Source: Agelaius tricolor
Taxonomy: Eukaryota > Chordata > Aves > Passeriformes > Icteridae
NCBI GenBank assembly: GCA_023055355.1
Contig: JALJCS010000029.1
Location: forward strand, 8,433,001 to 8,497,000
Direction: 5' to 3'
Length of the DNA stretch: 64,000 nucleotides
Translations under genes and position numbers: made by a program
Shown here: piece after piece, positions 54,081 to 64,000 of the stretch
Layout of the letters: each line of letters starts with the position of its first letter
Numbering within the stretch: position 1 is the stretch's first letter
Notes under the pieces: model-generated
Database searches by the model: none
Told to the model about the DNA's origin: nothing
What the model saw: the letters and a program-made list of their open reading frames with translations, nothing else

Positions 54081-57000
54081 CTCTGCGGAAATCGGCTCTG
54101 AAGGGACCCGGACACGGACCCGGACCCGGACGCGAGGCTGTGTCAGTGCTCAGGGGACTGAAGCCCAGACCGTCCCGAATTGACGCGGGGCTCTGCACTG
54201 TCCTGTAGCATCTCGGTGCTCTTAGGACCCAAGAGATGCGTTTCAGAGAGGTCAGAGTTACAGGGTGGGATGGAGTGAGGGTATCAGCCCTTTGGTTGTG
54301 CGTTAGGAGTGGCATTAATGCAGCAGCCGTGCCCCGGTCTGGTGGGGACAGGGACCAGACCGGGCCCTCTGTGTGCATCTTGCGCACGTTAATGCAGCCC
54401 GAGGTTGCTGCCTGCTGCTTCTTGTTGTGACGGGTATTGGTTTGTGAAAGCCTTGGCCGGGAACGTGGGCTTTGTTCCTGCTGCCGCCTGTGGGTTTCCA
54501 GCTCTCTCCATATCCATTCTCCCCCACGATAAAAGTGTGGCTGAGGAGCAGAGGCTGAAGGCCAAGGCTCTGGGTGCCTTTTCTGTGCTCCAGCCTTCCT
54601 CCTCCTTGTGTGTGGTTATTTCTGGAACCCCCTTGAACTCTTGCACTGCATTTGCTCCTTTCCCTGTTCACAGTTTCTCTTGAAAACAAACTTCTGAGGG
54701 CGATGAGTCACCTCAGAGCAGGAAAATAGCAAAACCTTTCTATTCCATCATTCCTGGCTGACCTTGTAATTTTATCTCTAGTATCCTCCTTCCTCTCAGC
54801 CTCTTGGTTTTGTACTCATCTCTTGTTGCTGTAATTTAATACTAATAGGATTTGGGTTTGGGTTGTTATTTTTCCAGCAGGTAGGGCTTTGGTTCAGTTT
54901 GGGTTTGCAAGTGCAGGGTGTGTTAGCAGTGGCAGCACACTGGTGTTAATTACCAGCTACAGAGCTTGTTTTGTAGCCCCATGGCGTGTAACCTCAGAAA
55001 GCAATAACCAGACTAGTTATGGCAACAAAACCACGCACAATCCCCAAAATCTTAACTAATTGGTTGCACAAAGAGTGGTTCCTGGTGGCTTCTGTGGGCT
55101 GCCAGGCAGCCATAACCCTCTCAAAAGTGGTACAGGATAAGCTCTCTGCTGTTAGCACAAACCTTTCCTCAAAGGCTGAATAAAAGGACGCACAAATCAT
55201 TGAAATATTAAATGGTAACTTAGAGCAGAGGATCACTAATTGGCTTTTATGCTTACAGCAGCCTTTGTGAGTTCTCTGTGTGCTGGAGCAGAAAAACCCC
55301 AGAAAATCATGCCCTGTCCTGCCTCGGGTTTCATTATTATAGTGCAGTGTATTAGCAAGGGTGTTTGTGGGGTTTTTTCTCCACTGGAAAAATCCGCCCT
55401 GCGGCGCAAGGTGGGGTCAGCCGACACGCACGGCACGCGCTAAGGCAGCAAAATTAGCAACATGATTTAAGTGGTTTGCCTTTGTGGGACTATGCCTGCC
55501 CCGAGCCTCTCAGCCTTGGCTTCTCATCAGGCAGCTCCTCCTGGGGCTTCTGAGGTGTTCCAGGGTGTCTTGGCTTTTCTCAGGATAAAAAGAGCATGCG
55601 GGACAAGCTGAGGGGGGTTGCACACATATGTGCTCTTTCTTGTAAAAGTTGAGCAAAAGTAGTGTTTTAAATGGGACAGAGAATTGCCACCAAAATAGGA
55701 GTTTTTTGTTTGAATAGCTGACACAGGTGTGGGCTGTCTTTGTGCGTGGAGTATCATCCACACACATGACTAGTATGGGTGGGGGGCTCAAATAGTAGTT
55801 GGTGGAACTTGTGCTCCAGTGGCCTGGAAGCATCTTAATTTTTTTTCTCAATGGTGAGAGTAAGTAGAAACTTGAGCTCATTTGCCTGCAGCTTTGCTGG
55901 TTAAGATTAATTAAAAGTGTGATCTTAAGGAACTGGGATTGATCAGGCTGTGCTGACTGCAGGGTCCTCTACAGCCTCTGTAAATCAAGATACACGACCC
56001 AGACCTAGCAGTTGTTCCTGCTGCAATGTTTTTCCCATACCACATGCAATGCCAGCGTTATGGAGCTGCATCTCAGTTGTCACCCAGAGTGAGCCGTTGG
56101 CAGCAGCATCAGCTGAACTGCAGCTATGAACAGGGGTGGTGGGACCCCCAGTGCTGGGAGGCTCCTTGTGGAGAGGTGCCTCTCCTAGCAGTCATTGACT
56201 GAGGTTATTTGTGCTTGCCATGTGCAGTGACCACCCTGTGGTAAGCCTAGGCTGCAAGGATTTTATAAGTCTGGTAAAGAGAGTTTCTGTTATCATTTGT
56301 TTTAAGTGGCTGAACCAACCATAGCATGGGGCCTTGAGCAGCGTCTCACCAAACCTCAAGTGGTCTGTGTGGAGTGGGAAGGAGGAGCAATAACAGGCTC
56401 CTGGGCCCTTGCTCTGACACCTTATTGTCAGTAAGAAGTGACATGCACAAATGGCATGTGCCACCACACTGAAAATAGCTCCTGACCGTGCCCTGTGAGC
56501 AGGCGGCCGCCTTATATGTCCTGCTGCACATGCCACTGCCTCGGGGGTGGGGAGCCCCTTCCCACCACGGGTGCTGCACATCCCACAGCGAGGGTGGCCT
56601 GGCCTCCCAGGCCTGCCTGCACTCTCCTGAGGATACCAGGGGTTGAATGTTTGTCTGTGACTTTAGCAGGGAAAAAACCTGAGTGCGATGCTCAAGCTGT
56701 TGCTGTTTGCATCAAGCAAGTGTGACTGGGCTTGAGTGTCAGTGTGTCAGCAGAAAGGAAGGAAAGAAGCAGTGCTGTGCTGGGCCCTCAGCAAGCCTTG
56801 CAGAAACAGCTTGATGTCCATCCTGGTCACCTTTTCACATAAGCTTTCTTTACTTCTTGCACATAGGATTGCCAGGTGCTCTTAAATCAGATGAAAGAGA
56901 TCACAGGAATTCAGGATTCAGCATTCCTGCTTGCTGCTCTAAAGGTTGGTGCATATTGCCATAGTTTTGGGGAAAGAGAGCTCTGATTTTGTCCAAAAAG

Positions 57001-60000
57001 TCAGGCAAGTTCAGGCTCCCACCCAACATAGCACACAGGTGTTTGCTGGTGTGTTTGTCAGCTGATGATGGGCTGGTCCTTGTTAGAAGGGTCCATGTGT
57101 GGCTTGTGAGAGTGATATAGGATCAGCCTGGGTGCATGAGAGGCAAAGGGCAAATCCTTTGCTGTTCTTCTCCTCACTGGTGCTTTGCTTTCCCCTCTCA
57201 TTCTCCTAGGCTGCTGATGGAGATCTCATGGAAGCAGTCACCTTCCTGACAGAGGACCCTGCTCCAGAGCCAGTGCAGAGCCCAGCTGCTGCAGAGCCAT
57301 CCTCCTGGGAAGGGAGTGTGGTGGGCAAACAGCTCCCACAGGGTAAGCTTCACCTCTGCTTACCCCTTCAGCTTCATGTGTTTGTGTGAGCTCAAAGGGG
57401 AAATATCCATCCTCCTGCTTCTGCCAGCAACACATCCCTCCAGCTTCTGTTCTGGTGCATATTTTGCCAGTACTGATCACTTAGTAGTGTTTTAATCATG
57501 TTTGGAGGTGACGCATCACAATTTAAAAGCTGATGATCCTGTCTCTCTATTTCAAGAGCTCTGAACTGTTTCCTTAAGCTCTGAATTTAGCTGTAAGGAA
57601 ATCTGGGTGGTGCACAGCTGCATGCTTTGCCCTGTTCTCCTCATCCAGCTCAGTGGCTCCTAGGCTGCCTGGCATGATCTGAACAGGGATTTCTGTTTAA
57701 AACTTGAGCTAGAAAATTTTGCTTGTATTGGTTGAAGAGCCACGTTTGTGAAGTATGATGTTTTCTAGAATTTCCTCTTAAAGAGAATGTTTGCTGCTGC
57801 TGGTGGAAAACTGATCAGAATGCTGCCTCTACTTCTAGATGTTGGTGCTGTACCTGCTGCTCACAACCAAGACAACCTCCGCACAGCCAACACTGTCAGA
57901 CCACTGGAATCACCCAAAGCCCCAGCTGCAGAAAGGGATGCAGCTGAAAGGTCAGTGGAGCTGTAAAACCCCCCACTTTGGCTTTCCCAGGTATCAGTGG
58001 GTTCTGAGACTGCAAACTGTAGAGCTACCCTGGATCACCTGCCAGGTGGACACCTACTGGCTGGAGGGGAGTTTGGTTGCTGTAGCTTTTACAGCACAGT
58101 GTTTATCTCTTGTGACAGACCACAGGAGGCCCATTCTGCTGAAAACAAAAACCGCTCCAAAAGGAAACGCTGTGAAGTCTGGGGAGAGAACCCCAAGCAG
58201 AGTGACTGGAGAAGGGCGGGTGACTGGCCTGTTGGAATGAAAAATATAGGAAATACGTGTTGGTTTAGTGCTGTTATACAGGTAATCAGCAAAAAAATTC
58301 TCTCATATCAAACTTGCTATGGTCTTGGAGTCAGAATGTTTCTCAGTTAGAAGTAAACATGCAGCAGTTCTGTGAGGGAGTCATCGTATGCAGATGAGTG
58401 AACGTGACCCTGCTCAAACACAAACTTCTGTGTTTATGTGATGTGCCTGTACAGAAAGAGCCAAAGAGCAGTTAAATAGGCTTTACTTAAAAATAGCTAC
58501 AGATACAGAGAATCTGTGTGTCTGTATGCAGGGAGTTGTGCAGCGATGGCCAAGTGCCTTCTGAAATGATAGAAGCTTGCCTGGCAAAGTGAACTGGTAA
58601 TTTAATTTTACTGCAGTTATTGTTGGCTCGATAACACATGGTGTATCATATTTCAGTTAATGGAATACACTGGCATAGATGCTTGGACAAATAAACAGCT
58701 AGGCAGCATATATTATTAGTAATGATCTGAAGAAGAGACAATTGTAAGTGGAACTGAGCAGATTTGTCTCTCCTAACCATTTCACATCAGCAGAGAGATG
58801 TTAATCATTTGTCTTCAGCTCTGAGAGGAAGTAAGAAAGCTGCAAATAGGTTCTTCTCACCATGGCTTGTTCTTGGATGCTTTTCTGAGCCTGCCTGTGC
58901 AAAATAGAATGATTTTCCTAAAAGGTTTATCTCTATCCTTGAAATGGCAGAATGAGATTTCACCCTTGGGTGGGTACAAACATGCTGATGATCTCAAAGG
59001 TCTGTTCCAGCCTAGTTAATTCCATGATTCTGATTCTGTGCTGGTCCAGCAAGGGGCTGCTCACACCGTAAACGTGCGTTCAGTAACACAGGACCATTGG
59101 GAATGTGGAGTTACAAAAGAAACCTGTCAAGTCAGAGTGAAAACAGGGCATCAGATTGCAGTGAGTCCAGTCCTTGCAGGTGCTGACCAAGCTTTACCTT
59201 TCCTCTCCTTTCAGTCTCTGTTTCAGTTGCCAGATTTCCGGAGGCTGGTCCTTGGGTACTCCCTCCCACAGAATGTGCTTGAAAGTTGTCGTAGTCACAC
59301 TGTAAGTTTTGATTCAGTAACACTGTCAAGTTTCCCCTCTTTTGTGGTGTAGCCTTCTGCTCTTTCTCTAACCAGATTTAATTTGGGGCCATCTGAGACC
59401 TGTGGCTTTAAAATCATCTGGCTGCGTTTAAGATAAAATTAGGAAATTCTCAAAGACAGAATCAGGATAGGAAAGAAAAGGGCTGCTTCTTGTATCTCTG
59501 TCCTCTAGAGCCTTTAACTGCTGTGTGGGGAGATGTTTTTTCCTATAAAACTTCTTTGGCAGCTCCAGATGACTCGTTGGTTTGCAGGCATAGTAGAAGA
59601 AGTGGTATTTGAGCCAGTGTGCAGCTGGTTGGGTACCTTTTACGATATGTGCCTGTGGCGTTCAGTAGCACTATGTTTTAAGATGATGCTTTTAAGAGCT
59701 GCAGGAAGGCTTTGACTTTTCTTCTTTTTGCAATGCAGGGAAAAAGAAATATTGCATTCATGCAAGAACTTCAGTGTCTGTTTGCATTAATGCTGGGGAC
59801 ATGGCGTAAGTTTGTAGACCCTTCTGCAGCACTGGAACTCTTGAGGGACGTGTTTAGATCAGCTGAACAACCACAGGTAAAACCACGTTGAAAAGCCGTT
59901 TGCTTTCTTCAAACCAGCAGTCATAGCCACGGCAACCCCATTTTGCCTCATGCTGCTGGTACTTTCAGAGGCCTTTTCCCATGTTTGTCAGCCGACAAGC

Positions 60001-63000
60001 AGCTGTCCCCGTGTCATTAGAGTAGAATGTACGTGCGTGCTAATTACCCAGCCAGCCTAGCATGGCACTACCCAGCGCCATCTGCGTAGTCAGGGAGCGA
60101 TCACGGTAATTTCCTCTGATCTAGTGTTCAGATAAGCAGAGTTCATTATCAGTCTAAATCAGCACAGCACTTGAGTCTCACTTAGCTCGGCTGAGTGGGG
60201 GCAGCAGTGCCAGCAGACTGGGGGAACACCTTCTGGTGGGTGTCACAATTGACTCTCCACTCTCGTCTCTCTTCCAGCAAGATGTGAGTGAATTTACACA
60301 CAAACTACTGGACTGGCTGGAGGACGCATTCCAGCTCACTGTGAATGTCACGTGAGTGCTGTGTGGTCTCAGGAGTTTGACCTAAGGAGGCTTTTAATAA
60401 GTTGGAGGACTTTATGTGAAAATTTTGAGCAAATGAGTGTTCTTTGCTTCCTGTGGATGAGGCTTACTAAGCTTGAAATGTTGTATCTGCATCTCCTGTT
60501 GGTGAGTGTGAGACTTCACTCAGTGCCAATATGGCCTGCAGTGTAAATGAGCTTTTGAGGGAGCTCAGCAGCCCCGGTGAACAGAAAAGCTCTGGTAGTT
60601 TGAAACTTCCTTTCAGAAGCTTTTTTTTAACCTTTTTTTTTTTCCACGCTTGCCAGTGTAAGTTTTATCATGTGCTTTGGAACATGAAAATTAATGAGAA
60701 GCTTCCTCTTTATTTAGTGCTTGGATAGAAAAATGTACTTTTGCTGTAGGCCCCCAAGCAGAGGCTTAGATTATGACTTGGGGTTCTTTTGCAGCCTCCA
60801 GCTGCCAATGAAAGTGTGCTTTTGCTCTCTGAAACAGGAGCCTTGGGGACAAATCCGAAAACCCAATGGTGCAGCTCTTCTATGGGACTTTCCTGACTGA
60901 GGGTGTCCATGAGGGTGAGTTAAGGCTTTGATAGACTCAATTTTTAACTCCTTTGAGTGTTTTGGAGTTAACCAGAATGTTTTGTTCTCTTGAGTTAGCT
61001 CATGGTTTCTGTATGGTTTCCATCATCCAGGCAACAGTTTTTCCAAGATTGAGACCTTTGGTCAGTATCCCCTTCAGGTAAATGGTTACCGGAACTTGAA
61101 TGAGTGCTTGGAAGGAGCCATGGTGGAGGGAGAGATGGATGAGGCAACAGCATCTCAGTCAGTGAAGTATGGACAGGAGGTTAGTTTGACCTTTTTTGTT
61201 GAGCCTTTGGTTGCCTGCTGCAGAAAAGTGCAGCACACACAGTGCAGGGTTACTCTGATAACTTTAAATGGCAAATGTGAGTGTTCTCTAAGAAATGAAT
61301 AAAAAACATTTTCTGGATACCTGGAATCTCATGTAAATGTCTGTTAGTGTTAGGTGTTCAGACACTAAGTGTGGTTAGACACTGTCTTTGCTGATTTATA
61401 AAGATGTGATGTCCTGTGTAACAGTTCAGAGAGTTTATTTTAAATTGCAAAGGTCAATGTCTGCCTCTGAGTTGAGTGTGATCAAGTCTCTCTCTTTCTG
61501 TTGAAGCCTACCTGTACCTGAGTAGGGGGAGACCTACTGCCTCCATATTTTCGGAGGGTAAAAGTACAGTGCTTAACTCCATGGTATGCCATTTGGAATT
61601 TGTCTCTTTCTCCCTATTATATTGTGTACGGTTTTGGATTTTTCTTCTTGGTTTCACTCTTATTTTCTGACTGTGATGATTTCATTTCTTTTCTTTTTTT
61701 TTTTTTTAATCTCACTAATCACAAACCAATCATAAAAAACTTAGTTGCAGCAAGGTGAAGAAGCACCATTGCATTCAGCATCCTCTGTGTGTAAGTGCAG
61801 CAAAAGTTAGCTTGGAGAGAGGCTGGGAAACAACATTGACAAAGGTATCTGGTGTAGGCAGGGCAGGGAAGAGTATTTCAGTTCTATGAGAATGTTTGAA
61901 AATTGTGTTGCTGTGTTAAACTAGCAAAGGAGAAACAAAGTATTGAGCAGGGGAGCCCTGTTCTGACTGGACTCAAGTGTTTGTCCTGAGTTTTCCTGGT
62001 TTCTGCCTGAAGCAGTTCAGGTGCATTTTAGGGGATGTGGGTGTAGCTGGTGTTGGCTGGCACTGGAGATAAAGGCACATTGGAGCTCATCAGGCAGCTT
62101 TGTTTCAATTCAAGCTTTTTTAGTTCCTCAAAATTCTTTCCCAAAATTAAGGGAAATTCGACCCATCATGGAGCTGTTTTAATTCTTCTGTCTGCACAGA
62201 TAAGAGGAAAAGGCTCTGCCTTGATTTCTGAGAAGCCTTACTGGGAAAATTGTGCATCTTAGTTTCACTTCCTAGGATGTGGTGGGTAAAGGGTGGCATG
62301 ACAGGGGACATAGGGAATAAGGTGATTTTGTCTCTTGAGCACCTAGGCAAGTGTGCTGAAAGTCAAAGCAGCAGTGGAATTAACAGAAACTTTTCCCAGA
62401 CTATGGGAGCATAAATCATTCCTCCTTTGTGGTTATGGGCTGCTGCTTAGAAGGCTCTGGTGTGGGGGAGTTCTGTTGCTTCAGCACATCTGACATGAAT
62501 TCCACAAAGGACGAGGAGCTTAGTGTGCTCATCCTGAACCCAGAGGGGGAGCATGAAGTGGATGGTGCCAAGCTAAAATAGGTAAAGGAAGTTTCTGGCA
62601 GTGGACACTGGAAGTTGTTGTGAATTCAGGAAGAGCAAGAGGAAGTGTAAATTCAATTGAGAATTTTTCTTTCAGCATAACTCTTTGAAATAGTGTATGA
62701 AGCTACGGAAAGTAGTTGGGGGTCTTGTCTGAATCCCCTAAATCAAGTAGTTTGCAAGTAGACTGAGAGAGAATAAGGATTCTGGTGCTGCAGGAGGACT
62801 CCTGGTTTGTTCATCACTGCATGTGATCTTCCAATGAAAAGAACTCTCTTGGGGGCTCCTAGATGATGTGTAGATTGTGTGTAGCCTCAACTAATTTGTA
62901 AAATTCAGTGCTGGACTTAATAATCCATCAAGCTGGATGCATCAGGCAATGACAAGTAATCTTGAGAGCAATTATGAGGCTTTTTCACAGTAAAAATATA

Positions 63001-64000
63001 AAATGGAAGCATAAATTACTAACTTGTAAAATTTGGCTTTCTGACTAGTCACTCTGCAAACAAAACCTAATTCTGTGCTTAAAGACAGAGACTTTTAAAT
63101 CAGTCTGAAATCATATAGGATCAGTCTAAAATGTTCCATTAGCAGTCATCTTAAAACATTTCCCTCTGGGGGCATTTCTGCTTTTGTTACAGCGCTGGTT
63201 TACAAAACTTCCACCAGTTCTGACCTTTGAACTCTCCCGATTTGAGTTCAATCAGTCACTAGGACAGCCAGAGAAAATTCACACCAAGCTAGAGTTTCCC
63301 CAGACTATATATATGGACAGGTGAGTTGTCCTGTTGTACGGTATGTTTAAAGCTATTGCTTTGTTATAAATAAAGAAATTAAAAAGGTTGTTTGGGTGAG
63401 CAAGGAAAGATTCTAAAATATTTACAGAAGATGGTGGATGTTAGAAGTAAACAAATCTCACCTGGCAAACGGGGCTCTGTATTTCTGTTTAGGTACCTCT
63501 ACTGCAATAAAGATCTTATTCAGATGAAAAGGGAGGAAATGAAGAGATTGAAGGAGAAAATGGTGACTCTGCAGCAGAAACTGGAAAGGTGAGTAGTCAG
63601 CTGGTTTTATTTTATGCCCTCTGGAAGAGTGCAAATGCTTCCTTTTAAATGAGCTTTCCAATAGCAGAGGTGCTTGTAGGGGAAGCAGAAACAGCAATGT
63701 GCTTGTTCTGAAACATGTGGGAGAAAGAAGTGTATTTTCAAAAACAAACCTGTCTCTTCAATTGTTTCTAATTTACTGATACTGTTATAGGAATAAATTC
63801 TTTAAAGAGCAGAGTTGACACTGTCATCTGCACTGGCAATGGAGGTGAGGAAGCCCAGTAGCCCATTACAGAAAAAGTTGTTCTTCTCTTGTCCCATGAG
63901 GTTTAAACCCCTCTCATTCCTTCATTCATACGACACCTTGCATTTTTCCCTAGGTACATGGAATATGGCTCTGGCCCAGCCCGCTTTCCACTGCCTGACA
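53603..64000 (+). CDS. USP28: USP28 ubiquitin-specific protease, exons 1-13 (3' end outside window)
   Basis: Gene-level entry; coding exons are 53603-53644, 56867-56944, 57210-57342, 57839-57950, 58119-58281, 59215-59301, 59739-59876, 60278-60351, 60838-60914, 61031-61179, 63193-63320, 63493-63588 and 63954-64000 (cut). They encode about 441 residues collinear with human USP28, a nuclear deubiquitinase acting on substrates such as MYC and in the 53BP1/p53 response (family knowledge). Visible: shared start MTAEL, UBA domain (about 15-55), a diverged SIM/UIM region (85-122), nuclear-localisation-like KRSKRKR counterpart NRSKRKRC, catalytic Cys169 in GNTCWFS (human C171), QDVSEF (252-257), and the beginning of the USP25/28-specific helical arm (395-425). 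The catalytic His and Asp lie beyond the window. All splice sites are GT..AG and the frame is continuous. Confidence 0.96.
53645..56866 (+). other. USP28: USP28 intron 1
   Basis: 3.2 kb. The first 400 bp is CpG island; after about 54.6 kb the sequence becomes AT-richer. No other exon or repeat recognised. Confidence 0.85.
56867..56944 (+). CDS. USP28: USP28 exon 2: UBA domain, first part
   Basis: Acceptor ACATAG; encodes [20 protein letters not shown] and LLAALK, matching human CQMLLNQLREITGIQDPSFLHEALK. 26 codons, phase 0 at both ends. Confidence 0.95.
57210..57342 (+). CDS. USP28: USP28 exon 3: end of UBA and linker
   Basis: Encodes [16 protein letters not shown], the last UBA helix, then a Pro/Ala/Glu-rich linker without clear conservation ([20 protein letters not shown]). 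Ends in phase 1 at GTAAGC. Confidence 0.92.
57343..57838 (+). other. USP28: USP28 intron 3
   Basis: 496 bp; read in all frames for a missing SIM/UIM exon and none was found. Confidence 0.8.
57839..57950 (+). CDS. USP28: USP28 exon 4: diverged SIM/UIM segment
   Basis: Fits by position, phase (enters 1, leaves 2) and partial alignment: [20 protein letters not shown] against the human DNKDDLQAAIALSLLESPK. The preceding VIDLT-type SUMO-interacting motif of human reads AVPAA here, and the UIM Ser is Arg with a Pro inserted in the helix. Acceptor TTCTAG; donor GTCAGT. Weakest-supported USP28 exon because of low similarity. Confidence 0.75.
58119..58281 (+). CDS. USP28: USP28 exon 5: start of catalytic domain, Cys box
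   Basis: Encodes [40 protein letters not shown] and [15 protein letters not shown]. The catalytic cysteine is residue 169 of this prediction, in the invariant GNTCWFS box. Donor GTAATC. Confidence 0.97.
58282..59214 (+). other. USP28: USP28 intron 5
   Basis: 933 bp of AT-rich DNA containing a CR1 fragment near its end (58970-59040). Confidence 0.85.
58970..59040 (+). mobile_element. CR1 LINE 3'-end fragment, plus orientation
   Basis: GATGATCTCAAAGGTCTGTTCCAGCC is followed by ATTCCATGATTCTGATTCTG, the CR1 3' end including its terminal ATTCTRTG-type octamers. The fragment starts indistinctly near 58925 and ends at 59040. Confidence 0.75.
59215..59301 (+). CDS. USP28: USP28 exon 6
   Basis: 29 codons, [20 protein letters not shown]... 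to CRSHT, nearly identical to human. Phase 0 at both ends; acceptor TTTCAG, donor GTAAGT. Confidence 0.97.
59302..59738 (+). other. USP28: USP28 intron 6
   Basis: 437 bp; nothing besides splice sites. Confidence 0.85.
59739..59876 (+). CDS. USP28: USP28 exon 7
   Basis: 46 codons, [20 protein letters not shown], then [20 protein letters not shown] and SAEQPQ. Matches the human EKRNIMFMQELQYLFALMMG region. Acceptor ATGCAG, donor GTAAAA. Confidence 0.96.
59877..60277 (+). other. USP28: USP28 intron 7
   Basis: 401 bp; nothing besides splice sites. Confidence 0.85.
60278..60351 (+). CDS. USP28: USP28 exon 8: QDVSEF motif
   Basis: Encodes [20 protein letters not shown] and TVNV, the conserved USP QDxxEF segment. 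Ends in phase 2 at GTGAGT. Confidence 0.97.
60352..60837 (+). other. USP28: USP28 intron 8
   Basis: 486 bp, with a T-rich stretch near 60626-60650; no other feature. Confidence 0.85.
60838..60914 (+). CDS. USP28: USP28 exon 9
   Basis: Encodes [20 protein letters not shown] and EGVHE; matches human [22 protein letters not shown]. Acceptor AAACAG, donor GTGAGT, ends in phase 1. Confidence 0.96.
61031..61179 (+). CDS. USP28: USP28 exon 10
   Basis: Encodes [40 protein letters not shown] and [10 protein letters not shown]. Close to human except in the acidic ends. Acceptor ATCCAG, donor GTTAGT, leaves phase 0. Confidence 0.95.
61180..63192 (+). other. USP28: USP28 intron 10
   Basis: 2.0 kb AT-rich intron, with a T run near 61687-61708; no exon-like segment with similarity to USP28 or another family. 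Confidence 0.85.
63193..63320 (+). CDS. USP28: USP28 exon 11
   Basis: Encodes [40 protein letters not shown] and MD. Nearly identical to human. Acceptor TTACAG, donor GTGAGT, leaves phase 2. Confidence 0.97.
63493..63588 (+). CDS. USP28: USP28 exon 12: start of the helical insertion arm
   Basis: Encodes [20 protein letters not shown] and [11 protein letters not shown], a charged coiled-coil stretch equivalent to the arm through which USP25/USP28 catalytic domains dimerise. Acceptor GTTTAG, donor GTGAGT. Confidence 0.95.
63589..63953 (+). other. USP28: USP28 intron 12
   Basis: 365 bp; nothing besides splice sites. Confidence 0.85.
63954..64000 (+). CDS. USP28: USP28 exon 13 (cut by window end)
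   Basis: Acceptor CCCTAG; encodes [15 protein letters not shown], matching human [15 protein letters not shown], and runs off the window. Confidence 0.95.

Noticed and set aside
52676..54183. Long frames upstream of and overlapping USP28 exon 1 (VCPSVCP repeats on minus, GHTDGHTD repeats on plus)
   Set aside because: Generated by the GC-rich minisatellite; no family resemblance and antisense or overlapping to the USP28 promoter.
57991..58045. Possible extra USP28 exon between exons 4 and 5 (flanked by AG and GT)
   Set aside because: Its 55-bp length would break the frame into exon 5, and its translation has no counterpart in USP28.
1..64000. CRISPR arrays, bacterial operons, tRNA or rRNA genes, endogenous retrovirus
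   Set aside because: The sequence is vertebrate with spliced genes; repeats found are minisatellites without spacers, and no tRNA-like or retroviral coding segment was recognised.

Overview
The window is vertebrate nuclear DNA, most probably from a bird. Three multi-exon genes with canonical GT..AG introns can be read exon by exon. The few interspersed repeats that can be recognised are short 3'-end fragments of CR1 LINEs, the typical avian retroelement. Intergenic distances are short and much of the sequence is GC-rich, as on avian microchromosomes. The three genes match the human 11q23 neighbourhood USP28 - HTR3B - HTR3A - ZBTB16. All family assignments were made by reading translations against remembered human and mouse proteins; no search was run.

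Layout. (1) 1-37711, plus strand: the 3' half of ZBTB16 (PLZF). Five coding exons encode zinc fingers 2-9 and the C-terminus, separated by very long introns; the BTB-domain exon lies upstream of the window. The introns hold a 0.5 kb G-rich minisatellite, CR1 fragments, simple repeats and several AT-rich blocks that look like conserved regulatory DNA. (2) 37712 to about 40410: inferred ZBTB16 3' UTR. (3) 40411-42911: a short convergent intergenic space with an AGG repeat and, close to the HTR3A stop codon, a TATA plus CpG-rich segment with a possible plus-strand first exon. (4) 42912-48099, minus strand: a complete nine-exon HTR3A (predicted 486 residues), the serotonin-gated cation channel subunit. 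(5) 48100-53602: the divergent HTR3A/USP28 intergenic region, containing a 36-bp-unit minisatellite and, ending about 85 bp before the USP28 start codon, a GC-rich minisatellite. (6) 53603-64000, plus strand: the first thirteen exons of USP28 (UBA domain, catalytic Cys box, first half of the USP fold and start of the inserted helical arm); the gene continues beyond the window.

The genes are not a pathway or operon: ZBTB16 is a transcriptional repressor, HTR3A a ligand-gated channel and USP28 a deubiquitinase. Their proximity is conserved synteny. The points most worth checking are: the orientation of ZBTB16 relative to HTR3A, which differs from the human arrangement as I remember it; the absence of HTR3B between HTR3A and USP28; a poorly conserved SIM/UIM segment in USP28; a Tyr-to-Leu change in the HTR3A ligand-site loop E; and the possible antisense promoter behind HTR3A. 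I found no evidence of an unknown multi-gene system.
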